Shown: positions 19,285 through 27,114 of the stretch, piece by piece
How the letters are laid out: every line of letters starts with the position of its first letter
Position numbering within the stretch: position 1 is the first letter of the stretch
DNA from: Aeromonas piscicola
Lineage (GTDB): Bacteria > Pseudomonadota > Gammaproteobacteria > Enterobacterales > Aeromonadaceae
Direction of reading: 5' to 3'
Assembly: GCF_000820005.1 (NCBI RefSeq)
Contig: NZ_CDBL01000018.1
Span: forward strand, 117,442-155,528
DNA length: 38,087 bases
Translations under genes and position numbers: made by a program
Notes under the pieces: model-generated
Databases searched by the model: none
Told to the model about the DNA's origin: nothing
What the model saw: the letters and a program-made list of their open reading frames with translations, nothing else

Positions 19285-19303
19285 GATTGCAAAGCCGGGT
19301 AGA

Positions 19304-19350
19304 CCTCACTATCTTGTAGCTCGAACTCAAAATAACACTATATCTTGTGA
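19304..19350 (+). promoter_or_regulatory. Paired NrdR boxes over the nrdA promoter
   Basis: ACACTATATCTTGTGA at 19335-19350 fits the NrdR box. A weaker copy at 19304-19319 shares the core TATCTTGT, and the two start exactly 31 bp apart, the three-turn spacing expected of NrdR pairs. A plausible promoter overlaps both: TTGTAG at 19314-19319, an 18-base spacer, and CTATAT at 19338-19343. NrdR, a nucleotide-sensing repressor, should therefore shut nrdAB-yfaE when dATP is plentiful. Confidence 0.78.
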
Positions 19351-19449
19351 TTCATCGCACAATACGCCCCCACCTCCCGCAGCCGTTCACGGCGCCGAGG
19401 CCAGCGCAGTGTGATGGTTTTTCGGGAATCAACTGAAGGTCATCAGCCA

Positions 19450-21717
19450 ATGAACTTGTTTGTGACGAAGCGTAACGGCCACAAAGAACCCATCGATCTG
19501 GATAAAATTCACCGCGTGCTGGATTGGGCCGCCGAAGGGCTCGACAACGTGTCAGTCTCCCAGGTAGAGCTCAAGTCCCACATCCAGTTCTATGACGGTA
19601 TCCGTACCGCCGATATCCACGAAACCGTCATCAAGGCCACTGCTGACCTGATCTCCGAGCAGACCCCTGACTACCAGTACATGGCTGCCCGTCTGGCCAT
19701 CTTCCACCTGCGCAAGAAAGCCTACGGCCAGTTCGAGCCGCCCCACCTCTACCAGCACGTCGCCCGTCTGGTGGACATGGGCAAGTACGACAAGCACCTG
19801 CTGACCGACTACACCCAGGCCGAATTCGAGGCGCTCAACGAGCACCTAGATCACTGGCGTGATATGGACTTCTCCTACGCCGCCGTCAAGCAGCTGGAAG
19901 GCAAGTACCTGGTGCAGAACCGCGTCACCGGCGAGATCTACGAGAGCCCGCAGTTCCTCTACATACTGGTGGCGGCCTGCCTCTTCTCCAAGTATCCGAA
20001 AGATACTCGTCTCGACTACATCAAGCGTTTCTACGATGCGGTTTCGACCTTCAAAATTTCGCTGCCGACCCCCATCATGAGCGGTGTGCGTACCCCGACC
20101 CGTCAGTTCAGCTCCTGCGTACTGATCGAGTGCGATGACAGCCTGGATTCCATCAATGCCACCGCCAGCGCCATCGTCCGTTATGTCTCCCAGCGCGCCG
20201 GCATCGGCATCAACGCCGGTCGCATCCGTGGTCTGGGCAGCCCCATCCGTGGCGGCGAAGCCTTCCACACTGGCTGCATCCCTTTCTACAAATACTTCCA
20301 GACTGCGGTCAAATGCTGCTCCCAGGGCGGCGTGCGCGGCGGTGCGGCCACCCTGTTCTATCCGCTGTGGCACACCGAGGTGGAGAGCCTGCTGGTGCTG
20401 AAAAACAACCGCGGCGTGGAAGAGAACCGGGTCCGTCACATGGACTACGGCGTGCAGATCAACAAGCTGATGTACCAGCGCCTGATCAAGGGCGGCGACA
20501 TCACCTTGTTCTCCCCGTCCGATGCCCCCGGCCTGTACGACGCCTTCTTCGCGGATCAGGACAAGTTCGAGCAGCTCTACGTCAAGTACGAGCAGGACCC
20601 GGCCATTCGCAAGAAGACCATCAAGGCGGTCGACCTCTTCTCCCTGATGATGCAGGAGCGCGCCGGCACCGGTCGCATCTACATCCAGAACGTGGATCAC
20701 TGCAACACCCACAGCCCGTTCGATCCGAGCGTGGCGCCGGTACGCCAGTCCAACCTCTGCCTCGAAATCGCGCTGCCGACCAAGCCGCTCAACAACGTGG
20801 ACGACGAAGAGGGCGAGATTGCCCTGTGCACCCTGTCTGCCTTCAACCTGGGTGCCATCGAGAAGCTGGAAGATCTGGAAGAGATGGCGGATCTCGCCGT
20901 GCGCGCCCTGGATGCCCTGCTCGACTATCAGGACTACCCGCTCAAGGCCGCCCAGAAAGGCAGCATGAACCGTCGTACCCTGGGGATAGGCGTCATCAAC
21001 TACGCCTACTACCTGGCCAAGAACGGCGCCCGTTACTCCGACGGTTCCGGTCTGGCGCTGACCCACAGCACCTTCGAGGCGATCCAGTTCTACCTGCTGA
21101 AGGCCTCCGTGCAGCTGGCCCGCGAGTTCGGCCCCTGCCCGGCCTTCAACGAGACCACCTATGCCCAAGGCATTTTGCCCATCGATACCTATAAAAAGGA
21201 TCTCGACAACCTGTGCAACGAGCCGCTGCACCTGGACTGGGAAACCTTGCGTGAAGAGATCAAGACAGTGGGTCTGCGCAACTCCACCCTGACCGCCCTG
21301 ATGCCAAGCGAGACCTCCAGCCAGATCTCCAACGCCACCAACGGCATAGAGCCGCCCCGCGGCCTGGTGTCGGTCAAGGCCTCCAAGGACGGCATTCTCA
21401 AACAGGTGGTGCCCGAGTATCATCGTCTGAAAGATCAATACGAACTGCTCTGGAAGCAACCGAGCGTCGATGGCTATCTGCAACTGGTCGGTATCATGCA
21501 GAAGTTTGTGGATCAGGCGATCTCCGCCAACACCAACTACGACCCCGCCCGTTTCGAAGGCAACAAGGTACCGATGAAGCAGCTGCTCAAAGATCTGCTG
21601 ACCGCCTACAAATACGGCCTCAAGACCCTCTACTATCACAACACCCGGGATGGTGCGGATGACGCACAAGCCGATATGCAAGATGACGGTTGTGCCGGTG
21701 GGGCTTGTAAAATATAA
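19450..21717 (+). CDS. nrdA: Class Ia ribonucleotide reductase, large (R1) subunit
   Basis: This 755-residue catalytic and allosteric subunit reduces ribonucleoside diphosphates to deoxyribonucleotides. An N-terminal ATP-cone (about 3-92) gives overall activity control. Active-site residues are in place: C223 in RQFSSCVLIE, the NLCLEIALP segment with the radical cysteine and glutamate (about C437, E439), and the partner cysteine in GEIALCTLSAFNLG (about 460). The C-terminal CAGGACKI carries the redox-shuttle cysteine pair. The start at 19450 (MNLFVTKRNGHKEPI) aligns with E. coli MNQNLLVTKRDG; a longer frame from 19411 adds 13 residues with no counterpart. GAAGG lies 10 bases upstream of the ATG. 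nrdB and yfaE follow in one operon. Confidence 0.98.
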   Translation: MNLFVTKRNGHKEPIDLDKIHRVLDWAAEGLDNVSVSQVELKSHIQFYDGIRTADIHETVIKATADLISEQTPDYQYMAARLAIFHLRKKAYGQFEPPHLYQHVARLVDMGKYDKHLLTDYTQAEFEALNEHLDHWRDMDFSYAAVKQLEGKYLVQNRVTGEIYESPQFLYILVAACLFSKYPKDTRLDYIKRFYDAVSTFKISLPTPIMSGVRTPTRQFSSCVLIECDDSLDSINATASAIVRYVSQRAGIGINAGRIRGLGSPIRGGEAFHTGCIPFYKYFQTAVKCCSQGGVRGGAATLFYPLWHTEVESLLVLKNNRGVEENRVRHMDYGVQINKLMYQRLIKGGDITLFSPSDAPGLYDAFFADQDKFEQLYVKYEQDPAIRKKTIKAVDLFSLMMQERAGTGRIYIQNVDHCNTHSPFDPSVAPVRQSNLCLEIALPTKPLNNVDDEEGEIALCTLSAFNLGAIEKLEDLEEMADLAVRALDALLDYQDYPLKAAQKGSMNRRTLGIGVINYAYYLAKNGARYSDGSGLALTHSTFEAIQFYLLKASVQLAREFGPCPAFNETTYAQGILPIDTYKKDLDNLCNEPLHLDWETLREEIKTVGLRNSTLTALMPSETSSQISNATNGIEPPRGLVSVKASKDGILKQVVPEYHRLKDQYELLWKQPSVDGYLQLVGIMQKFVDQAISANTNYDPARFEGNKVPMKQLLKDLLTAYKYGLKTLYYHNTRDGADDAQADMQDDGCAGGACKI

Positions 21718-21741
21718 GCCATTGCAAGATCTGACAACCGG

Positions 21742-21762
21742 GCGGGAGCGACAAGCTCCCGC
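21742..21762 (+). promoter_or_regulatory. Hairpin between nrdA and nrdB
   Basis: GCGGGAGC and GCTCCCGC form an 8-bp stem with a 5-base loop, 36 bases before nrdB. Only a weak T-run follows (TCTCCTGTTTT), so it is probably a partial terminator or RNA-stability element that would help R1 be made in excess over R2. Confidence 0.5.
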
Positions 21763-21797
21763 TCTCCTGTTTTAACCATTTATACATTCTGGTAACC

Positions 21798-22931
21798 ATG
21801 GCCTATTCAACTTTCTGCCAAACCCAAAACGACCAGCTCAAAGAGCCGATGTTTTTTGGCCAATCGGTCAATGTGGCCCGTTATGATCAACAAAAACACG
21901 AAGTCTTTGAACGGCTGATCGAAAAGCAGCTCTCCTTCTTCTGGCGCCCGGAAGAGGTGGATGTCTCCCACGACCGCATCGACTATCAGGCACTGCCGCC
22001 CCACGAGCAGCACATCTTCATCTCCAACCTGAAGTACCAGACCCTGCTGGATTCCATCCAGGGTCGCAGCCCGAACGTGGCGCTGCTGCCGCTGGTCTCC
22101 ATTCCGGAGCTGGAAACCTGGATCGAAACCTGGGCCTTCTCGGAGACCATCCACTCTCGCTCCTACACCCACATCATTCGCAATATCGTCAACAACCCGG
22201 GTCAGGTGTTTGACGACATAGTGACCAACGAGCAGATCCTCAAACGCGCGGGCTCCATCAGCTGCTTCTACGATGACCTGATTGAAGCGACCGCGCTCTA
22301 CAACCTGCACGGTGCCGGCACCCACACAGTCGCAGGCCGCGAAGTGACCATCACCCTGCATGAGCTGAAGAAGAAGCTCTACCTGTGCCTGATGAGCGTC
22401 AATGCACTGGAGGCGATCCGCTTCTACGTCAGCTTCGCCTGCTCCTTTGCCTTCGCCGAGCGCGAGCTGATGGAGGGCAACGCCAAGATCATCAAGATGA
22501 TCGCCCGCGACGAAGCGCTGCACCTGACCGGCACCCAGCACATGCTGAACCTGATGCGCACCGGCCAGGACGACCCCGAGATGGCCGAGATTGCCGCCGA
22601 GTGCGAGCAGGCCTGCTTCGAGATCTTCAAGGAAGCCGCCATTCAGGAAAAAGAGTGGGCCGAGTACCTGTTCCAGGACGGCTCCATGATAGGCCTGAAC
22701 AAGGACATCCTCTGCCAGTACGTGGAGTACATTACCAACCTGCGCATGAACGCGGTCGGTCTGCAGCCAGCCTTTGCCGGTGCCAAGCAAAACCCGATCC
22801 CCTGGATCAACACCTGGCTGTCGTCTGACAACGTGCAGGTCGCCCCGCAGGAAGTGGAAGTCAGCTCCTACCTGGTCGGCCAGATCGACAGTGAAGTGCA
22901 TGCCGACGATCTCGGTGACTTCGAGCTGTGA
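21798..22931 (+). CDS. nrdB: Class Ia ribonucleotide reductase, small (R2) subunit
   Basis: This 377-residue subunit carries the diiron-tyrosyl radical. Iron ligands and radical tyrosine are visible in the N-terminal half: D85 (LLDSIQGR), E116 and H119 ([12 protein letters not shown]) and Y123. The second half-site is [22 protein letters not shown]. The C-terminal peptide ending [10 protein letters not shown] is the segment that docks on NrdA. Length and sequence match E. coli (376). The stop codon TGA overlaps a GTG that opens a short frame repeating the NrdB tail, described separately. The ribosome-binding site is weak (GGT about 9 bases before the ATG). Confidence 0.98.
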   Translation: MAYSTFCQTQNDQLKEPMFFGQSVNVARYDQQKHEVFERLIEKQLSFFWRPEEVDVSHDRIDYQALPPHEQHIFISNLKYQTLLDSIQGRSPNVALLPLVSIPELETWIETWAFSETIHSRSYTHIIRNIVNNPGQVFDDIVTNEQILKRAGSISCFYDDLIEATALYNLHGAGTHTVAGREVTITLHELKKKLYLCLMSVNALEAIRFYVSFACSFAFAERELMEGNAKIIKMIARDEALHLTGTQHMLNLMRTGQDDPEMAEIAAECEQACFEIFKEAAIQEKEWAEYLFQDGSMIGLNKDILCQYVEYITNLRMNAVGLQPAFAGAKQNPIPWINTWLSSDNVQVAPQEVEVSSYLVGQIDSEVHADDLGDFEL

Positions 22932-23009
22932 GTCAGCTACCCGATATGCTGGTCGGCCAGATCGACAGCAAAGTACACGCAGACGACTTGGGTGACTTCG
23001 AGCTGTGAG
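22859..23009 (+). repeat. Imperfect tandem duplication of the nrdB 3' end
   Basis: The last 77 bases of nrdB (22859-22935, GTCAGCT through GAGCTGTGAG) recur at 22932-23009, with a slightly changed and longer 5' edge. Within the 19-codon shared core, 7 codons differ: 6 synonymously and 1 not (Glu to Lys). The second copy stays in frame and keeps the same TGA that overlaps the yfaE start. This is more consistent with a recombination join between diverged nrdB alleles, or a selected peptide, than with a recent slippage copy. Confidence 0.92.
22928..23008 (+). CDS. Mini-ORF repeating the NrdB C-terminal docking peptide
   Basis: A 26-codon frame starts at GTG 22928, overlapping the nrdB stop (GTGA). 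It reads MSQLPD, then [20 protein letters not shown], and ends at TGA 23006-23008, which overlaps the yfaE GTG. An internal ATG at 22946 would give the last 20 residues alone. There is no clear ribosome-binding site, so any translation would be by termination-reinitiation from nrdB. The peptide equals the R2 tail that binds R1; free tail peptides of R2 are known to inhibit class Ia enzymes by competition. Whether this one is made is unknown. The minimal role would be to keep translation flowing from nrdB into yfaE. Confidence 0.4.
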   Translation: MSQLPDMLVGQIDSKVHADDLGDFEL

Positions 23010-23325
23010 TGACGCCACCAACACGCTGGCCCCTGCCCCGCAGCCTGCAACACGGCAGGAAGCCCCACAGGTGCCGCTGGTGCATACCCGCGACGGTACC
23101 CTGCTCGCCCATCCAGGCGAGAGCGTGTTGGAGACGCTGGAGCGCCACGGCCATCATGTGGAGTTCCAGTGCCGCAGCGGCTATTGCGGCGCCTGCCGCA
23201 CGCCCTTGCTGGCGGGCAAGGTGCATTACCCCAATGTGCCGCTGGCATTCGTCTCCCCAGGCGAGTGTCTGCCCTGCTGCTGCAAACCGGTCGGAGCCAT
23301 CCGGCTGGACATCAGGAAAGGCTGA
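23005..23325 (+). CDS. yfaE: YfaE-type 2Fe-2S ferredoxin for R2 cofactor maintenance
   Basis: This 106-residue plant-type ferredoxin has the cluster ligands CRSGYCGAC (C-x4-C-x2-C) and a fourth cysteine about 30 residues later in GECLPCCC. E. coli YfaE, encoded after nrdB, supplies electrons to rebuild the diiron-tyrosyl radical cofactor of NrdB. The only reasonable start is the GTG at 23005, which overlaps the preceding TGA (GTGA); the first 20 or so residues (Pro/Ala/Gln-rich) are longer than in E. coli. Translation therefore depends on coupling. A strong terminator follows, closing the nrdAB-yfaE operon. Confidence 0.9.
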   Translation: MSDATNTLAPAPQPATRQEAPQVPLVHTRDGTLLAHPGESVLETLERHGHHVEFQCRSGYCGACRTPLLAGKVHYPNVPLAFVSPGECLPCCCKPVGAIRLDIRKG

Positions 23326-23354
23326 CGCAGCAAACACCACACGCGTTGCCAAAC

Positions 23355-23387
23355 AAAAAGCCGCCGGATTGCTCCGGCGGCTTTTTT
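23355..23387 (+). terminator. Intrinsic terminator after yfaE
   Basis: GCCGCCGGA and TCCGGCGGC pair around TTGC, preceded by AAAAA and followed by TTTTTT. It ends the nrd operon. Confidence 0.95.
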
Positions 23388-23412
23388 ATCGCTCGTCTTT
23401 TTATCGCTCGTC
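23383..23412. repeat. 15-bp tandem duplication
   Basis: TTTTTATCGCTCGTC occurs twice back to back. The first copy starts in the T-run of the yfaE terminator. It gives the terminator a second T-run and lies between convergent yfaE and mltA. Probably slippage. Confidence 0.9.
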
Positions 23413-23454
23413 TCTGGCTTGGGGCCCTGACCCGTCAGAACCCCTTGATTGGCT

Positions 23455-24606
23455 TCAAAGCCAGGGAGCTGCGGTCGGCCCCTGGTGCAGGCCCAGCTTC
23501 CAGACCCGACCAAAGTGCTTGTAGTGACCGGCGGCCACGCCAGCCTTCTCACCCATGCCATGGTAGAGATCCAGGTGCCCCTTCTTCACGGCGCCCCCCA
23601 CATCCAGCGCGATCAAGAGCCGCAGCTGGTGTTTGCCGGTCCAGTTGCCCGCCTTGTCGAGCAGGGGCACTTCCGCAAGGATGGGGGTGCCCATCGGCAG
23701 CAGTGTCTTGTCTGCCGCCACGGCCGCCAGCGGCAGCAACGGAATGCCGGCGGCGCCGATCACGTCATTGGTGGGGCGACGTTCGAAGAAGACATAGGAA
23801 GGGTTCTGCTCCACCAGCTCCTTGACGCTCTCCTCCGGTTTGCTGTTGGCCCAATCCTTGATGGCCTTCATCGACATCTGCTCCTTGGGCACTTCACCGC
23901 GGTCGATCAGCACCCGGCCAATACTCACGTAGCCATGACCATTCTTGCCGCTGTAACCCAGGTATTGCAGCCGATCTTCATCTCCGTAGTGGACAAAACC
24001 CGAGCCCTGTACGTCCATCAGGAAGTTGTCGATGAGGGATTTGCTGTAACCCAGCTCCAGCCCCCGGTTAGCCAGCGCCCCTTGGTGGATCTGGGCTCGG
24101 CTCGGGCAGCGGCCACCGCACTTGGGCATGGCATAGATGGGGTACTTGTACTTGGCATCCGGGCGATGACGCACCTCCAGTACCGGCGAGTAGTAGCCGG
24201 TAAACAGCACGTTACCCATGCGATCGGCGCCGCCCAGCTGGGCCAGGCTGATGCCGTACCGGGTGATCTGGGCGGGATCTCCACCATTGGCTACCCAGCG
24301 GGAGAGCTGGCGATAAAGCTCGCCATAGCGGCGGGTCATCTTGCCAGAACGCTCCAGCACCAGCCGGCTCTGGGGACCGAACTTGCTGAAATCAGAACGC
24401 TGGCGACTGTTGACACGTTCTACCCGCACCAGATCATCCGGCAGGGGGCCATCCAGATACTGCTTGCCCAGATTTTCCGGCACCTCGCAGTTGAGAAAAC
24501 ATCTGGCATCGGGTTTCTTCTTGGGCACCTGTGCTTGATCAGAGTTGCCCGCACAACCGGCCAGCCCCAGCACTGCGGCGGTCAGCCAGTACGCGTGTTT
24601 ATTCAT
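23455..24606 (-). CDS. mltA: Membrane-bound lytic murein transglycosylase A
   Basis: This 383-residue outer-membrane lipoprotein cleaves the MurNAc-GlcNAc bond of peptidoglycan and leaves 1,6-anhydro ends. It has a lipoprotein signal with lipobox LAGC (lipidated C18), the MltA domain (about 120-280, TGYYSPVLEVRHRPD near its start), and the 3D domain with ALDVGGA (D335) and HLDLYHG (D346), which contains the catalytic aspartate region. Length is close to E. coli MltA (365). The residue after the lipidated Cys is Ala, so no inner-membrane retention signal is seen. AGGA precedes the start by about 5 bases. It is divergent from the DUF1289 gene. Confidence 0.95.
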   Translation of the reverse strand: MNKHAYWLTAAVLGLAGCAGNSDQAQVPKKKPDARCFLNCEVPENLGKQYLDGPLPDDLVRVERVNSRQRSDFSKFGPQSRLVLERSGKMTRRYGELYRQLSRWVANGGDPAQITRYGISLAQLGGADRMGNVLFTGYYSPVLEVRHRPDAKYKYPIYAMPKCGGRCPSRAQIHQGALANRGLELGYSKSLIDNFLMDVQGSGFVHYGDEDRLQYLGYSGKNGHGYVSIGRVLIDRGEVPKEQMSMKAIKDWANSKPEESVKELVEQNPSYVFFERRPTNDVIGAAGIPLLPLAAVAADKTLLPMGTPILAEVPLLDKAGNWTGKHQLRLLIALDVGGAVKKGHLDLYHGMGEKAGVAAGHYKHFGRVWKLGLHQGPTAAPWL

Positions 24607-24756
24607 ATGTCCTCATATAACACCAAGCCTCATGCTTGGCGGGGAAGATGCCAAATTTGCAGGGGGAAAGCAAACGCCATCAGCCCCTTGGCAACGGATT
24701 TTTCCAAAGGGGATCTTCTGGGTTATAACAAGGTAACAAGGTGTGAGAGGCCATGG

Positions 24757-25008
24757 ATGGAACAGCTCGAGATCTTCCCGCTGCAGAGCCCCTGCATCGG
24801 GGTATGCGAAGTGAACAACAAGGGCTACTGCAAGGGCTGCCTGCGCAATCGCGAGGAGCGCTTCAACTGGCTCACCATGACCCCCACCGAGCAGCAGGAG
24901 GTGATGCGCCTGTGCCGCAACCGCAAGGCCCGGGTGGACGCAGCCCGCCGCAAGGCGCAAGAGGCTATCCAGGCCAGTGAGCAAGCGCAGGCTGGCTGGG
25001 ATTTCTAA
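24757..25008 (+). CDS. DUF1289 (YdhL-like) small cysteine-rich protein
   Basis: This 83-residue protein starts MEQLEIFPLQSPCIGVCEV. Four cysteines in the pattern SPCIGVC followed by YCKGCLRN suggest a metal-binding knuckle, and the middle FNWLTMTPTEQQEV is typical of DUF1289. Function of the family is not established. The C-terminal half is helical and basic. GAGAGG lies 6 bases upstream of the ATG; a second ATG 4 bases earlier is in another frame. It is divergent from mltA and convergent with the sugar epimerase gene, with 19 bases between stops. Confidence 0.85.
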   Translation: MEQLEIFPLQSPCIGVCEVNNKGYCKGCLRNREERFNWLTMTPTEQQEVMRLCRNRKARVDAARRKAQEAIQASEQAQAGWDF

Positions 25009-25027
25009 CCGTCCCCCCTGCACCATC

Positions 25028-26191
25028 CTATTCCCTGTTACCCACCCCTGCGATCCGAGCCAGTTCGCTAAACGCCACAAACAGATGATAAAGGGTGCTG
25101 GCTGGTGCATAGGAGGCCAACGGTTTCCCCTCGCTATCCACTTGATCAATCCACTGTCCGGGCTGAGCTGGCGACAGGTAGTAATGGAAGATACGCCCGA
25201 CCGATGCCTCAATCTGGTGGGCTGTATTGGCATCGCCTCGCCGCTCATAGGCCGCCAATAGTGCTTTCAAGTGCTCGGTCTGGCACCAAAGCCGGCTGGT
25301 GTCGCGATGGGGTTGCCCATCATCGGTCAGTTCATCGAGCACCAGCCCGGTTTGCCCGTGACCATGGCGGATGGCAAAGCGGCTCAATATCCCGATCGCC
25401 TCGTCAATCTCGGCGCTGGTTGGCCGATCTTCCCATCTGCAGGCAAGCGTCCGGTAGCGCGCCAGCAACCAGCACCACTCATAGTGATGGCCGGGATCGA
25501 TGAAACGGGAATCGGCATGGCGCGCCAGCAGCGCGTCGTCGAAAAACTCGCGCAATAGCCCGGGTTCCAGAAAACGCTGACAAAACAGCCGATACAGCGC
25601 GTTTGCCCGCTGCTGCCATATCACATCATCAAAGCTTTCTGCCGCAACCAGTAACGCCTCAAACAGATGCATATGGGGATTTTGGCTGCGCAACGGGCCG
25701 GGCGGCCAACTGGAGTGAAATCCGCCGTGCAGCGGGTCCGCAAAGAGTTGCTCAATGGCCTGATAACGCGACTCAGCCTGTTGTTGCCAGCGTGGATCGC
25801 CACTCAGACGATAGAGCCAGCACTCCGCCAGCAAGGCAAACGCGTATTCATAGCTGCAGACTGACGCGTCAGCAATCGAATCGTCCCGGTTAATGGAAAA
25901 AACGCCGTGCCCTGCCCCATCGTCAAAATGGCCCATACCGACCCGCGCAGCTTGCTCGGCAAGGATGCGCCCGTCATACCAACCCAGCAGGGTGGCATGA
26001 CTGAACACATAGATCTGGCGGCTTTGTACCCGAAAACGGGTCGGCTGCCATAAAGGCTGGCCAGCACCATCCAATCCCTCGGCAAACAGCCCGTGTTCGC
26101 GGTCAAAGCCCTGCGATCCCCAATGAGGCAGCGCCTCGGACACCAGCCAGCGATGACAGCGCTGCGCCGCCTTAATCACCTCGATATGCAT
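25028..26191 (-). CDS. AGE-family sugar epimerase/isomerase
   Basis: This 387-residue (alpha/alpha)6-barrel protein belongs to the N-acylglucosamine 2-epimerase superfamily, close in length and motifs to the aldose-ketose isomerases (YihS, mannose isomerase). Visible family motifs are QSRQIYVFSHA near residue 55, DPGHHYEWCWLL (active-site His pair) and DTSRLWCQTEHLKAL (second catalytic His), with PASTLYHLF near the end. These enzymes typically interconvert mannose and fructose, or related sugars, without cofactor. It is the last gene of the PTS operon but lies after an internal terminator, so it may be made at a lower level. Ribosome-binding site GGGGGAG is close to the start. The exact substrate cannot be read from sequence. 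Confidence 0.85.
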   Translation of the reverse strand: MHIEVIKAAQRCHRWLVSEALPHWGSQGFDREHGLFAEGLDGAGQPLWQPTRFRVQSRQIYVFSHATLLGWYDGRILAEQAARVGMGHFDDGAGHGVFSINRDDSIADASVCSYEYAFALLAECWLYRLSGDPRWQQQAESRYQAIEQLFADPLHGGFHSSWPPGPLRSQNPHMHLFEALLVAAESFDDVIWQQRANALYRLFCQRFLEPGLLREFFDDALLARHADSRFIDPGHHYEWCWLLARYRTLACRWEDRPTSAEIDEAIGILSRFAIRHGHGQTGLVLDELTDDGQPHRDTSRLWCQTEHLKALLAAYERRGDANTAHQIEASVGRIFHYYLSPAQPGQWIDQVDSEGKPLASYAPASTLYHLFVAFSELARIAGVGNRE

Positions 26192-26214
26192 AAACTCCCC
26201 CTCGCAACAGCCAT

Positions 26215-26238
26215 AAAAAGGGAGAGCCAGGCTCTCCC
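26215..26238 (-). terminator. Internal terminator between IID and the epimerase gene
   Basis: On the minus strand GGGAGAGC-CTG-GCTCTCCC is followed by TTTTT. It lies in the 74-base gap between the IID and epimerase genes and would reduce, but need not abolish, transcription of the last gene. Confidence 0.88.
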
Positions 26239-26265
26239 ATTGTTGAGTGAATGACCTTTACCCCT

Positions 26266-27114
26266 TCAAAACAGCCCGATGGCGACCCCGACAAAGGCCA
26301 GCACCAGCAGCCCGAGCATCGCCTTGACCGGAGATACGTTGCGCTTGGCCATCAGATACCAGGTCCCCAGCACCACCAGCAGCGGCATCAGTTTGGGGAA
26401 GATGCCATCCAGCATGGTCTGAACCTGGATATTGACCCCGTCCGAGGTGACGAAATCGAGTCCGGTTGAGAGGTTGACATAACTGGCTGCCACCCCGCCC
26501 ATCACGAAGACGCCGAGCAGGGAGAGCGCCTCGCGCAGCTTGGCCGACTCGGCACTCACCAGGGATTCCACCGAGCCAGTGCCCAGCTTGTAGCCCTTCA
26601 TAAACAACATGTAGGAGCCGGTAATGGCGATGGCGTTGAAGCTGATGATGTAAAACAGCGGCCCCAGCACACTCCCCCCTGCCGCCAGCGCCATGCCGAT
26701 ACTGAGCAAAATGGGCACCAGCATACCGGGGATCATGGAGTCACCTATGCCCGCGATGGGGCCCATCAAGCCCACCTTGAGGGTATTGATGGTCTCACCG
26801 TCGATCTTCTCGCCATTGGCCTTCTTCTCTTCAAGCCCGACCGCCAGCCCGTTGATGATGGCGCCGATCTGGGGCTCGGTATTGTAGAAGGAGGCGTGAC
26901 GCTTCATCGCCTCCATCCGCTCGGCTTTGCCGGGATAGAGCTTCTTCAGCGCCGGCATCATGCCGAGACAAAACCCGAACGATTCGAGTCGCTCGAAGCT
27001 CATTGACGAGAGGTTGTACATCATCCACGAACGCCAGCAGGCGCGCAGATCTCGTGAGGTAAGCACGACCGGCTGCTTGACCGCCGGCTCCCCTGATTGC
27101 AGCTCTGTGTTCAT
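26266..27114 (-). CDS. Mannose-family PTS membrane component IID
   Basis: This 282-residue integral membrane protein forms the sugar translocator with IIC. It starts with a cytosolic segment and then SRDLRACWRSWMMYNLSSMSFERLESFGF, a hallmark of IID proteins. GLMGPIAGIGDSMIPGMLVPI (split here for length) is the conserved central loop, and the C-terminus holds one membrane helix (LLGLLVLAFVGVAIGLF). The family includes ManZ and the sorbose and N-acetylgalactosamine IID proteins. Its ATG overlaps the IIC stop by one base. E. coli ManZ has 283 residues, so it is complete. Confidence 0.93.
   Translation of the reverse strand: MNTELQSGEPAVKQPVVLTSRDLRACWRSWMMYNLSSMSFERLESFGFCLGMMPALKKLYPGKAERMEAMKRHASFYNTEPQIGAIINGLAVGLEEKKANGEKIDGETINTLKVGLMGPIAGIGDSMIPGMLVPILLSIGMALAAGGSVLGPLFYIISFNAIAITGSYMLFMKGYKLGTGSVESLVSAESAKLREALSLLGVFVMGGVAASYVNLSTGLDFVTSDGVNIQVQTMLDGIFPKLMPLLVVLGTWYLMAKRNVSPVKAMLGLLVLAFVGVAIGLF

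Noticed and set aside
19846..21681. A 611-codon open frame on the minus strand opposite nrdA
   Set aside because: Antisense shadow caused by codon bias of nrdA.
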